Shown here: piece after piece, positions 25,848 through 34,887 of the stretch
Layout: each line of letters opens with the position of its first letter
How positions within the stretch are numbered: position 1 is the stretch's first letter
DNA from: Roseicyclus sp.
Lineage (GTDB): Bacteria > Pseudomonadota > Alphaproteobacteria > Rhodobacterales > Rhodobacteraceae
Reading direction: 5' to 3'
DNA: 64,000 nt
Assembly (NCBI GenBank): GCA_018401055.1
Contig: JAGYLB010000114.1
Span: 39,141 to 103,140 of the forward strand
Position numbers and translations under genes: made by a program
The notes under the pieces: generated by a model
The model's database searches: none
The model's input: only the letters and a program-made list of their open reading frames with translations
Told to the model about the DNA's origin: nothing

Positions 25848-28423
25848 ATGCTGTTTGGTGTGTTGCCGCTGCTGTTTGCGGCCTTGGGCCTGAGTTTTCT
25901 TCTCGGCGGCAATGACGACCGCCCCCCTGAAGACACCGATGAACTGACCCTCGACGACGGCGATGACATCCTCAAGCTGGAAGACACGAACGCCAGCATC
26001 ATCAACACCCTCGGCGGCGACGATGTGATCACATCCTTCGAGCCGCAGAACGTCCTCATCCGGCTTGGCGAAGGCAACGACCAGGTCAGGCTTGAGGGTG
26101 GAGGCAATGCCGAAGTTTATGGCCGCGACGGCAACGACACAATCACCATGACCGGCGAAGGGTCGCTGCTGGCCTATCTGGGCATGGGCGATGATGTCGT
26201 GGCCGGTTTCCAGGGCACGGTCGAGGCCTATGGCAGCGGCGGCAATGATACGATGAACGGCGGGGCCCTTGACGACACGCTCGTCGGGGGCACCGGGAAC
26301 GACGCGATCTCGGGCGGCTTCGGCAATGACAGCCTCGATGGCGGGTTCGGCGACGACGAGATTTTCGGCAACGACGGCGAGGATTTCCTGATCGGCGGTC
26401 AGGGCAACGACACCTTGAATGGCGGGTTCGACAACGACGTCCTTTTCGGTGGCACCGGCAAGGACTCGCTTGACGGCGGCTTCGGCGACGACCGAGTAGA
26501 CGGTGGCGCAGGCGACGATACCCTTGTCGGCGGGGGCGGGATCGGCAACGACACGCTTCTGGGTGGCGAGGGCAACGACAGCATCCAGGATCTGACCGGC
26601 AACGACCTGCTGATCGGCGGCGCGGGCGATGACGCGATGTCGACCGACGGCTATGGCGATACGATTCTCGGGTTCGGTGGCAACGACCTGATCTTTGCCG
26701 ATATCGAAAATGTGCAATCCTCGGGCGGGATGTTTGTCGATGGCGGCGCGGGCGACGACCGGATCACCGGCGGCAACGGCGATGACACCCTGCTTGGCGC
26801 GGGTGACAATGACACCATCCTCGGCGGCATCGGGGATGACAGCATCGAGGGCGGCGACGGCGACGACCGCGTCGAAGGGCAGGATGGCGACGATCATCTG
26901 CTGGGTGGCAACGGCGATGACCGGCTGCTGGGTGGCGACGGGCAGGACACCCTTGATGGAGGGTTTGGCAACGACACGCTGGTCGGTGACGCGGGCGACG
27001 ACCTGCTGATCGACTTCAACGGTAACGACATGCTGATGGGCGGTGAGGGTAACGACACGATCGAGGCCGACGGCCGTGGCGATACGATCTCTGGTGGTAC
27101 GGGCAACGACCTGATCGACGCGGTGACGTCTTTCCCGGCCGGCACTCTGGGCTCCCTGATCGATGGGGGCGACGGCGACGACACCATCATCGGCGACATG
27201 AACGCAACGATCACGAGCGGGGCCGGGGCGGACAACATCACCCTCATGACCACCTTCGGAAGCATCGCCAACCCGGCGGTCATCACCGATTTCGACCCGG
27301 CCATGGATCGGCTGACGCTCGATACGCAAACCGGCACGGCCAGCGCCATCACGCCTTGGCTCGATCTGCGTGCCGCGGCCAACGGCACGGATGTCGAGGT
27401 TCTGCTCGATGGCGAGGTTCACGTCCTGCTGCGCGACGTCGCCCTCACCGACGCGCTCAGGGCGCAGGTCGGTCTGATCCGCGATCCCATCCCTGGAACC
27501 GATGGCAACGACACCTTATCAGGTCTGGGGGAGGACACGCTGATCGGCGGGGCGGGTAACGACCTGCTGATCGGCCAGGCCACCGGCAACACCGCGGAAG
27601 TGTCGGTGACATCACCCGGCGTCTTTCTGGGCGGTGACGGTGACGACACGCTCATCGGCGGCGCGGGCGATACCCTGAGCCAGGCGGCGCGGGCGCGGAC
27701 AATTTCGAAGTTCAAAGCACGGTCGGCGCAAGCGGCCCGACCGTGATCACGGATTTCGACAACGCCAACGATCAACTGAATGTCAGATATTACATCGCCG
27801 AAGGCGTGGATCCGGGCCTTTACGAGGGATCGCTGCGCCAGAATGGCGACACGCTCGAGGTGCTTGTCAACAATCAGGTCGTGGCCCAACTCCCCGGGAT
27901 CACCGGGAACATCGGCTTGGGGCTGACCGTTGTCGTGGATAACGCCTCAAGCGAGCCTGTGCCCCTGATCGGCACAGATGGGGCCGATACATTGACGGGC
28001 ACGGGGTCCGATACAGTGATCGGGGGCGCGGGTGACGATGTGCTGATCGGGCAGATGACCGGCAGCACGACAGCCCTGGCGGTGACAACGCCCGGCATCT
28101 TGCAGGGCGGTGACGGCGACGACACGCTGATCGGTGGACCGGGCGACCTCCTGACAGGCGGCGACGGCGCGGATCTTTTTGAGGTGCACAGCCGTTTCCC
28201 GGCGAGCGGCCCGACCGTGATCACCGATTTCGACAATGCGACCGATCAACTGCAGGTCACGTATTACATCCCCGAAGGCGAGGATCCGGGTCTTTACGAA
28301 GGGTCGCTGCGCCAGAATGGCGACACGCTAGAGGTCCTCGTGAACAATCAGGTCGTGGTCCAACTCCCGGGGATCACCGGGAACATCGGCTGGGGGCTGA
28401 CCGTCGCCCCTGATAATCCCTGA
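25848..28423 (+). CDS. Large RTX calcium-binding protein with N-terminal membrane segment (one frameshift)
   Basis: The repaired protein has about 858 residues. It begins with one hydrophobic segment (VLPLLFAALGLSFLLGG) and then more than twenty glycine/aspartate nonapeptide repeats of the GGxGxDxLx type (GGAGDDTLVGG, GGDGDDRVEGQDGDD), which form calcium-filled beta rolls outside the cell. The C-terminal third is two copies of a 150-residue module (GTDGxDTLxG ... NNQVV.QLPGITGNIG). The frame changes near 27680 (GDTLS to GAGADNF); the next start-like ATG at 27743 is inside the module, so one gene is likely. No secretion ATPase or HlyD gene is adjacent. Adhesion, S-layer or exoenzyme roles are all possible. 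Confidence 0.85.
26235..27135 (+). repeat. RTX nonapeptide repeat array (coding)
   Basis: The stretch encodes an almost uninterrupted run of GGxGxDxLx repeats. In DNA it reads as degenerate 27-base units built around GGCAACGAC and GGCGACGAC. Such arrays are prone to slippage and misassembly, so the copy number may be unreliable. Confidence 0.8.
27495..28419 (+). repeat. Tandem duplication of a 150-residue C-terminal module
   Basis: Copy A (about 27495-27943) and copy B (about 27971-28419) encode near-identical segments, with a period near 476 bases. Shared stretches include GLYEGSLRQNGDTLEVLVNN and QLPGITGNIG. They differ at scattered codons, for example ANDQLNVRYYIAEGV against ATDQLQVTYYIPEGE. 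The high identity implies a recent duplication or gene conversion. Confidence 0.85.
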
Positions 28424-28432
28424 GGCCCTCGG

Positions 28433-28454
28433 GGCGGCGGGTTACACCGCCGCC
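28433..28454. terminator. Hairpin at the convergent RTX / transaminase junction
   Basis: GGCGGCGG at 28433-28440 pairs with CCGCCGCC at 28447-28454 around a GTTACA loop. The hairpin contains the stop codon of the transaminase gene and begins 10 bases past the RTX stop. It can serve both transcripts, though no T run follows. Confidence 0.5.
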
Positions 28455-29296
28455 TTGCGCATTTCGTCCAGATAGATCTCGCGCAGGCGTGCGGTCACAT
28501 GGCCGGGTTTGCCGGTTCCGATCGCCTGCCCATCCATCTCGACCACCGGCATAACGAAGGCCGAGGCCGAGGTGATGAAGGCCTCATCCGCTGCCTTGGC
28601 CTCATCGACGGTAAAGGGGCGTTCCTCGACATTCATCTGCGCCTCGCGCGCGAAGCGCAGCACGGCCACCCGCGTGATCCCGTGCAAGATCTCGGTGCCC
28701 AGATGCCGGGTGATGATGGTGTTGCCCTTGACGATATAGGCGTTGTTCGACGTGCCTTCGGTCACATGGCCATCCTCGACCATCCAGGCGTCATCGGCGC
28801 CTGCCGCCTTGGCCATCATCTTGCCCAGCGACGGGTAAAGCAGCTGTACCGTCTTGATGTCACGGCGGCCCCAGCGCTGATCCTCGATGGAGATGACCTT
28901 CAGCCCGGTCTTGGCCATCGGGTTTTGCGCCAGCCCGGGCTTGGCCTGCGTGAACAGAACAATGGTCGGCACCGGATCTTTCGGAAAGGCGAAATCGCGG
29001 TCGGCGGCGCCGCGCGTGATCTGCAGGTAGATCAAGCCTTCGTCGATGTCGTTGAGCCGCACCAGTTCGCGGTGGATGCCCAGCAGCTCATCCTCGGTCA
29101 CCGGGTTGGCCATCTGCAATTCGTCGAGCGAGCGTTGCAGGCGTTTGGCATGGCCCGCGAAATCGATCAGCTTGCCGTCCAGCACGCTGGTGACCTCGTA
29201 AACGCCATCGGCGAACAGGAAACCCCGGTCGAAGATCGACACCTTGGCCTCGGTCTCGGGCAGGTAATCTCCGTTCACATAGACGGTGCGGGTCAT
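28442..29296 (-). CDS. Class IV (D-amino acid type) aminotransferase
   Basis: The 284-residue PLP enzyme matches D-amino acid aminotransferase. YVNGDYLPETEAKVSIFDRGF is the usual N-terminus, DIKTVQLLYPSLGKMMAKAAG carries the catalytic lysine region, and VTEGTSNNAYIVKGNTIITR binds the PLP phosphate. It transfers the amino group of D-alanine or D-glutamate to a keto acid. Branched-chain aminotransferases share the fold, but the short length and TSNNAY motif favour the D-specific group. It starts seven bases after the dipeptide-epimerase-like gene and is the last gene of a D-glutamate operon, which supports a D-amino-acid role. The frame is intact. Confidence 0.87.
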   Translation of the reverse strand: MTRTVYVNGDYLPETEAKVSIFDRGFLFADGVYEVTSVLDGKLIDFAGHAKRLQRSLDELQMANPVTEDELLGIHRELVRLNDIDEGLIYLQITRGAADRDFAFPKDPVPTIVLFTQAKPGLAQNPMAKTGLKVISIEDQRWGRRDIKTVQLLYPSLGKMMAKAAGADDAWMVEDGHVTEGTSNNAYIVKGNTIITRHLGTEILHGITRVAVLRFAREAQMNVEERPFTVDEAKAADEAFITSASAFVMPVVEMDGQAIGTGKPGHVTARLREIYLDEMRKAAV

Positions 29297-29303
29297 GGCA
29301 GGC

Positions 29304-30271
29304 TTATCCCCAAAGTTCGGGCCGCGGCGGGTGCACGCCTGCGGCATCATAATCAAGCGGCGTTGCGCGGTCTTCGGCCAGCAGAAGCGGGCCGTCAAGA
29401 TCGACAATCGCCACGCCTTGGGCCACCAACACCGCAGGCGCCATCGCCAGCGACGATCCGACCATGCAGCCGACCATCACGCCATACCCCTCCGCCTCGG
29501 CCGCGGATTTCAGCGCCAGCGCCTCGGTCAGGCCGCCGGTCTTGTCCGAGCTTGATGTTGACCATGTCGTATTTGCCCTTGAGGCCCGGCAGGCTGTGCG
29601 CGGTCATGGCAGGATTCATCGGCACAGACAGGCAGCGGCCGCGCGATTTCGGCCAGCATCTCGTCGGCCCCGGCGGATGGCGGCTGTTCCACCATCTCGA
29701 CGCCAAGGCGCAGAAGATGCGGGGCAAGATCGGCATAGACTTCGGCCGTCCAACCCTCGTTGGCATCCACGATGATGCGGCTGGCAGGCGCGCCTTCACG
29801 CACCGCCCCCAGCCGTGGCATAGTCGTCGGGCGTGCCCAGCTTGATCTTGAGGAGCGGGCGATGGGCATGTTTCGCTGCCGCCGCACGCATGTTCTCGGG
29901 CGTATCGAGCGACAGGGTATAGGCCGTGATCACCGGCCCCGGCGCGGGGAGGGAGGCCAAATCCCACACACGGGCGCCCGCACGTTTCGCCTCCAGATCC
30001 CACAGCGCGCAGTCGACCGCGTTGCGTGCAGCCCCGGCAGGCAAGGCATCTTGCAAGGCGTCGCGGGTGATGCCCGCTGGCAGCCCCTCGATCTGCGCGC
30101 GCACGCTGTCCAGCGTTTCGCCATAGCGGGCATAGGGCACACATTCGCCCCGGCCGGTGAGGCCGTCGCGCGTGATCAGCGACGCTCAGAACCTTTGCCT
30201 CCGTCCGCGAGCCGCGGCGTGATGGTAAAGGTCTGCGCAAGGCGGAATGTGTCGGCGCTGACCCGGATCAT
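29304..30271 (-). CDS. dgcA: Enolase-superfamily epimerase, DgcA-like (several frameshifts)
   Basis: Pieces in three frames together match the dipeptide epimerase family of the enolase superfamily: MIRVSADTFRLAQTFTIT, VPYARYGETLDSVRAQIEGL, PLLKIKLG, IIVDANEGWTAEVYADLAP with the metal aspartate, PVCADESCHDRA, and VGCMVGSSLAMAPA. The end is GVHPPRPELWG at 29304. At least four frame changes occur (near 30215, 30180, 29815 and 29570-29630). Neighbouring dgcN makes DgcA the best call: in the D-glutamate route of marine Proteobacteria it epimerises N-acetyl-D-Glu to N-acetyl-L-Glu. An L-Ala-D/L-Glu epimerase role is the alternative. The start overlaps the dgcN stop by four bases. Confidence 0.75.
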
Positions 30272-31269
30272 AGCGCAGCCAACGCGTCGGCCAGTTTCGC
30301 CGCACCCTGCCGGAACGGGTCGCAAGCGGGCAGACCCATGCGTTTCTCGGTCGCGTCCAGATAGCTCAGCGCCTCATCCTCGCCCATGCCAGAGGTATTG
30401 ATCGACACGCCGACGATCTGGCAGGCCGGGTTGGCGATGCGGGCAATCGGCAGCGCCATGTCGCGCACGGCCTCTAGGCTGGGCAGATCGTAGCCCGGCA
30501 GGCCCCGCATATGCGTGCGCGTCGGTTCGTGGCACAAGATCATCGCATCGGGCTGACCCCCATGGATCAGCGCCATGGTCACCCCGGAATACGACACGTG
30601 AAACAAGCTGCCCTGCCCCTCGATATGATCCCAGTGATCAGCGTCATTGTCGGGCGTCAGCCATTCCACCGACCCCGCCATGAAATCCGCGATCACCGCA
30701 TCAAGCGGCACGCCGTTGCCTGTGACAAGGATGCCGGTCTGCCCCGTGGCCCGGAAGCTCGATTTCCAGCCCCGCGCCTTCATCTCGGCATCGACGGCAA
30801 GCGAGGTGTACATCTTGCCGACCGAACAATCCGTGCCGATGGTCAGGCAGCGCTTGCCGGTCCGCTTGACGCCATTGGCGATGGGATATTTCACCGAAGG
30901 CACCCGCACATCGTGCAACTGCCGCCCCGTGGCGCGGGCGACGGCGGCCAGATCCTCCTCCTCGCGCAAAAGGTTGTGCAGGCCCGAGGCCAGATCGAAC
31001 CCTTCCTCCAGAGCCTGCACCAGCACCTTTTTCCACGCGGCCGAGATCACGCCGCCCCGGTTCGCCACGCCGATGACCAGCGTTTTCGCCCCTGCGGCCT
31101 TGGCCTCAGCCAGATCCATGTCGGGTAGGCGCACATCGGCGCGGCAGCCCTCCATCCGGAACTGACCCACGGAATTGTCGGGACGCCAATCGCGGATGCC
31201 CTGCGCCACCTTGGCGGCCAGTTGATCGGGCGCATCGCCGAGAAACAACAGATAGGGGGTCTCGATCAT
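30268..31269 (-). CDS. dgcN: DUF1611 P-loop protein, DgcN-like D-glutamate N-acetyltransferase
   Basis: The 333-residue protein has a DUF1611 layout: an N-terminal Rossmann-like domain (TLVIGVANRGGVIS) and a C-terminal P-loop region with TIGTDCSVGKMYTSLAVDAEM, then ATGQTGILVTGNGVPLDAV and EGQGSLFHVSYSGVTMALIHG. DgcN of marine Proteobacteria belongs to this family and N-acetylates D-glutamate; the product is then epimerised by DgcA. The gene order here (dgcN, dgcA with a four-base overlap, D-amino acid transaminase) matches that pathway. The frame is intact. The specific activity is inferred from family and neighbours. Confidence 0.82.
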   Translation of the reverse strand: MIETPYLLFLGDAPDQLAAKVAQGIRDWRPDNSVGQFRMEGCRADVRLPDMDLAEAKAAGAKTLVIGVANRGGVISAAWKKVLVQALEEGFDLASGLHNLLREEEDLAAVARATGRQLHDVRVPSVKYPIANGVKRTGKRCLTIGTDCSVGKMYTSLAVDAEMKARGWKSSFRATGQTGILVTGNGVPLDAVIADFMAGSVEWLTPDNDADHWDHIEGQGSLFHVSYSGVTMALIHGGQPDAMILCHEPTRTHMRGLPGYDLPSLEAVRDMALPIARIANPACQIVGVSINTSGMGEDEALSYLDATEKRMGLPACDPFRQGAAKLADALAAL

Positions 31270-31403
31270 GGCAGCGCCTCCGGGCGGGTCGTAGTTTGCG
31301 GGATTCGATGCAGGAAGGATAGCCCGTGCTTCCTGCAGACCGGTCGCGTTTCACGCGCAACTCTGCAAGGCTTGGCGAAGATTTGTGCGCCAAATCGACC
31401 AAT

Positions 31404-31420
31404 CGCGGGAAAAACCCGCG
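31404..31420. other. Short hairpin CGCGGG-AAAAA-CCCGCG
   Basis: A perfect six-base-pair inverted repeat with a five-A loop lies just past the inferred stop of the 31425-31776 gene and upstream of dgcN. It may end that transcript or sit in the dgcN leader. No T run follows it on either strand. Confidence 0.35.
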
Positions 31421-31424
31421 CAGG

Positions 31425-31776
31425 TCACGCGGATGGCAGCAAACCGACCGGAATATCGACCGAGGTCTCAAAGTCCACCGGGGCCCGTGTCGTGGCGGCG
31501 GTGTTGCGCTTGAACTCATAGCGCATCAGGTCGCCCCGCCTGTTCGGAGGCAACGATCAGCGCCTGATACAGATGCCGGGGCCCGTCATAGATGTCGATC
31601 AAGCCACGCAGGTGGGGCGCATCCTCGGCATCCACGGAAAATCCGCGCTCCGTCATCTCGAGGATCGGATAGGCCTCGTCGCCCACATGCACGACCCGCG
31701 TTGCGCGACGGCGGCGCGCCTGTTTTTGGGCGGCGGCCAGTTCGTCGCGGACCGACTGGGGCAGAAAGCTCGACAT
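31425..31776 (-). CDS. Small conserved protein of unknown function (one frameshift)
   Basis: The protein starts MSSFLPQSVRDELAAAQ at 31776 behind a good AAGGA Shine-Dalgarno. An arginine-rich helix (AAAQKQARRRRATRVVHVG) precedes DEAYPILEMTERGFSV and LRGLIDIYDGPRHLYQALIV. In the given frame it ends DAL at 31516, but a one-base change in the GGGGCGACC run near 31535 gives DLMRYEFKRNTAATTRAPVD and a stop at 31425, which reads as a natural continuation. No membrane segment or named domain was recognised. The basic N-terminus could bind nucleic acid or lipid; that is speculation. It is divergent from the CGNR gene. Confidence 0.6.
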
Positions 31777-31986
31777 CAAGATGTCCTTCCAAGGGCCTCG
31801 TGCTGCAAAGGTGGCACTAGGCTCGATTAAGTCAATGATTTGAATATGCTGCAGTTGCATCCGTCACGAAACGGCAACATCGGCGGAACAGGGACGGCAC
31901 TGGACGCGCGCACCATAAACCAGCATCTTGACGGTTACATGTCGGCCACCCGGCGACATGACCACGATCTGTGCAAGGCGCTTTCG

Positions 31987-32541
31987 ATGATTTCCGGCGA
32001 TCCCGGCCACCCGGCCCTGAGTTTCGTGAACACCGTCACCGACGATGGAAAGACCCGCCTGCACAACAGCTTTGCGGGCGGTGCGGATCTGGTCGAAGCG
32101 CTGGGCGCGGCCGGGTTGGTGCCACGCCGATCGGCCCCGCCCGGCGCTGCCCAGATGACGGCACTGATCGGACTGCGCGAAGCGGCCTATGGCGTGCTGT
32201 CTGCGATGGCCGCGGGCCGCAGACCGGGGCGCGAAGAGGCGTTGACCCTGGAAACAGCGATCAAGTCGACGCTGCAGGATTGCGGCTTCACATTTCGCGC
32301 GGGCGCGCTGGACCTGGCGCCCGGGCCGCTGGGTGGGGTGCATGATCAGGTGGCGCTCGGGCTGTTCGACCTCTTGCGGCGCCACGATCTGGACCGTCTC
32401 AGGGAATGCAAGCGCTGCACGCATCTGTTCCTCGACCACGGACGCGGGCAAGGGCGGCGCTGGTGTTCGATGGCGCGTTGCGGAAACAAGGTCAAGGCCG
32501 CGACCTTTCGCGCCCGCCAGCGCACCGAAACCGGCGACTGA
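31987..32541 (+). CDS. ABATE-domain CGNR zinc-finger protein, probable regulator
   Basis: The C-terminal half ends with the CGNR zinc finger: LRECKRCTHLFLDHGRGQGRRWCSMARCGNKVKAATFRAR, with cysteine pairs CxxC and CxxxxC and the motif CGNK. The N-terminal part is the ABATE ligand-binding-like domain (GHPALSFVNTVTDDG). Such proteins are thought to be stress-linked transcriptional regulators, possibly binding small ligands. ATG at 31987 has an AAGG sequence at normal spacing and gives 184 residues; the frame is open back to 31840, so a longer protein cannot be excluded. It is divergent from an unknown gene and precedes a glutathionyl-hydroquinone reductase. Confidence 0.8.
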   Translation: MISGDPGHPALSFVNTVTDDGKTRLHNSFAGGADLVEALGAAGLVPRRSAPPGAAQMTALIGLREAAYGVLSAMAAGRRPGREEALTLETAIKSTLQDCGFTFRAGALDLAPGPLGGVHDQVALGLFDLLRRHDLDRLRECKRCTHLFLDHGRGQGRRWCSMARCGNKVKAATFRARQRTETGD

Positions 32542-32649
32542 CCCGCCAGCCTGTGCGCTGACGCGGAACCGCCCCTGCGACCCTTGGCCTTTGCGTGCCA
32601 TGTCGGATGCCTTACGTCTCTCACACGTATCGCAACGGGAGACGACGCA

Positions 32650-33630
32650 ATGGGCCTGCTCATCGACGGCGAATGGCACGACCGGTGGTATGAACCCGAC
32701 GAGATGTCGGAGGGCGCGTTCAAGCGGGCCGAGTCGCAGTTCCGCAACTGGGTGACCGCGGATGGCGCGCCCGGACCGACCGGCACCGGCGGGTTCAAGG
32801 CCGAAAGCGGGCGCTACCACCTCTATGTCAGCCACGCCTGCCCTTGGGCCAACCGGGCGATGATCTTTCGCGCGCTCAAGGGGCTGCACGATCACATCGA
32901 CGTGTCGGTGGTGCATCCCGATATGCTCTCAGACGGCTGGACCTTCGCGCCCGATGATGTGGGCCTTGTCGGCGACGGCCTATTCGCCTCCGCCTTCCTG
33001 CGCGACATCTACCTGCGCGCCGATCCCAAGGCGACCACGCGGGTGACTGTGCCTGTATTGTGGGACAAGGACAACGGCACCATCGTGTCCAACGAATCCT
33101 CCGAAATAATCCGCATGTTCAATTCCGCCTTCGACGGCGTGACCGGCGATACGCAGGATTTCTATCCCGAACCGCTCCGGCCTGCGATCGACCGGATCAA
33201 TGCCCGCGTCTATGACGACATCAACAACGGCGTCTACAAATCGGGCTTCGCCATGTCGCAGGCCGCCTATGATGACGCCGTCCATGCCCTGTTCGACGCG
33301 CTCGACTGGGTCGAGGATATCTTGTCGAACACCCGCTACCTCATCGGCGACCGTGTAACCGAGGCCGACTGGCGCCTGCTGACCACGCTGCTGCGCTTCG
33401 ATCCGGTCTATCACCTGCATTTCAAGTGCAACCGCCGGCGCCTGATCGACTACCCCAACCTGTGGGGCTATGCGCGCGAACTCTACCAATGGCCCGGCGT
33501 CGCGGAAACGGTCCATTTCGACCACATCGTGCGACACTACCACTACAGCCACGAGACGATAAACCCGCACCGCATCATCCCCATCAACCCGGTCATCGAC
33601 TGGCACGAACCCCACGGCCGCACCACCTGA
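32650..33630 (+). CDS. Glutathionyl-hydroquinone reductase (Xi-class GST, YqjG/EcM4 type)
   Basis: The 326-residue enzyme removes glutathione from glutathionyl-hydroquinones. The catalytic motif YHLYVSHACPWANRAM holds the active cysteine, and VPVLWDKDNGTIVSNESSEIIRMFN is the Xi-class glutathione site. The C-terminal GST domain includes YLIGDRVTEADWRLLTTLLRFDPVYHLHFKCN and ends with the long C-terminal coil IVRHYHYSHETINPHRIIP, typical of the class. Length and motifs are standard and the frame is intact. A GGAG precedes the ATG at 32650. It may serve quinone or aromatic detoxification together with the pob/pca genes 20 kb away, but this is only suggestive. Confidence 0.93.
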   Translation: MGLLIDGEWHDRWYEPDEMSEGAFKRAESQFRNWVTADGAPGPTGTGGFKAESGRYHLYVSHACPWANRAMIFRALKGLHDHIDVSVVHPDMLSDGWTFAPDDVGLVGDGLFASAFLRDIYLRADPKATTRVTVPVLWDKDNGTIVSNESSEIIRMFNSAFDGVTGDTQDFYPEPLRPAIDRINARVYDDINNGVYKSGFAMSQAAYDDAVHALFDALDWVEDILSNTRYLIGDRVTEADWRLLTTLLRFDPVYHLHFKCNRRRLIDYPNLWGYARELYQWPGVAETVHFDHIVRHYHYSHETINPHRIIPINPVIDWHEPHGRTT

Positions 33631-33694
33631 CCCTTGCCGCACGGCACAACCTTGCTAGGGTGCGGGTATTCGCACACCGACAGGGTCATTCACC

Positions 33695-34877
33695 ATGAAG
33701 CGTTTTCTTACCGCCGCACCCCTTGCCCTGGCCTTGTCCACCGGTGCCGCCAGCGCCCAGCAATGCGGCGGAGATTTTGGCCAGTTCGTGCAGGGCCTTC
33801 GGTCTGAAGCGGTGCAGCGCGGGTTCGATCAGGGCACGGTCGATAGCTTTTTCCGCAGCGCCCGGTTCGACCAGCGCACGCTGGATGCCGACCGGCGTCA
33901 GGGATTTTTCGCGCAACCCTTCATCGAATTCTCGCGGCGTCTCATCAGCCAGAACCGGCTTGATGCAGGACGACGCAATGGTGAGCGCTTCGACGCCGTC
34001 TTTGACGAAGCCGAACGGCGGTTCGGCGTAAGCCGAGGCATCTTGCTGGCCTTCTGGGCCTTCGAGACCGATTTCGGCGCCTTTCAGGGCGATTACAACA
34101 CGCTCAATTCGCTGGTCACACTGGCCCATGACTGCCGCCGCCCCGAATTGTTCCGCCCGCATATCTTTGCCGCGCTGGAGCTTTACCGGAACGGCGATTT
34201 CGACCCTGTGACCACGCAAGGCGCATGGGCGGGCGAAATCGGCATGGTCCAGATGCTGCCCGAAGACATCGTGGAATTCGGTATCGACGGCGATGGCGAC
34301 GGTCATGTCTACCTGCAGACCTCGGCCCCGGATGCGCTGATGTCGGGCGCGAATGTCCTGTCCTCGCTTGGCTGGCGACCGAACGAACCGTGGCTGGTGG
34401 AAATCACCGTGCCAAGCGATCTCGACTGGTTCCAGACCGGCGTTCACACCTCGCGCCGCGTCAGCGACTGGGAGGCGGCGGGCGTGCGCGCGCGCGCCGG
34501 TGGGGCCTTGCCGGTACCGGGCTCGCAGGCCTCCCGTGGTGCTGCCGCAGGGTCGCAACGGGCCAGCGTTCATGGCCTATCCGAACTTCAGTGTTTTGTT
34601 CGAATGGAACCAGAGCTTTACCTATGTCCTGACCGCAGCCTATTTCGCCACCCGGCTGGAAGGGGCGCCGGTCTTCGACGCCCGCAACCCCGATCCGGGC
34701 CTGTCGGGCGACCAGATGCGGGTGCTTCAACAGCGCCTGCAGGCGCGCGGGCACAATGTGGGCGCGATCGACGGAATTCTTGGCGCAGGCACCCGTGCTG
34801 CCGTGCGCGCGGAACAGCAGCGCCTTGGCCTGCCCGCCGATGCCTGGCCCACGGCGCAACTGCTCAACGCGCTGTAG
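33695..34877 (+). CDS. Second exported lytic murein transglycosylase with peptidoglycan-binding domain (one frameshift)
   Basis: The signal peptide MKRFLTAAPLALALSTGAASA leads to an SLT_2 catalytic domain: GILLAFWAFETDFGAFQGDYN with the catalytic glutamate, GAWAGEIGMVQMLPEDIVEFG and SAPDALMSGANVLSSLGWRP. In place of the GHTQFMP of the other paralogue (16417-17806) it has GMVQMLP. The frame changes near 34538, where PGSQAS gives way to LPQGRNGPAFMAYPNFSVLF. The C-terminus is a PG_binding domain (RLQARGHNVGAIDGILGAGT). It should act in the periplasm on glycan strands. About 393 residues when repaired. Confidence 0.88.
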
Positions 34878-34887
34878 GGGCGAATGG

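Noticed and set aside
26235..27135. Regular repeats that could suggest a CRISPR array
   Set aside because: The repeats are degenerate, in frame, 27 bases long and coding for RTX nonapeptides, with no unique spacers or cas genes.
25728..27422. 564-codon minus-strand open frame opposite the RTX repeats
   Set aside because: Its valine/alanine/isoleucine repeats are the antisense reading of glycine/aspartate RTX repeats. The plus strand has the real family signature.
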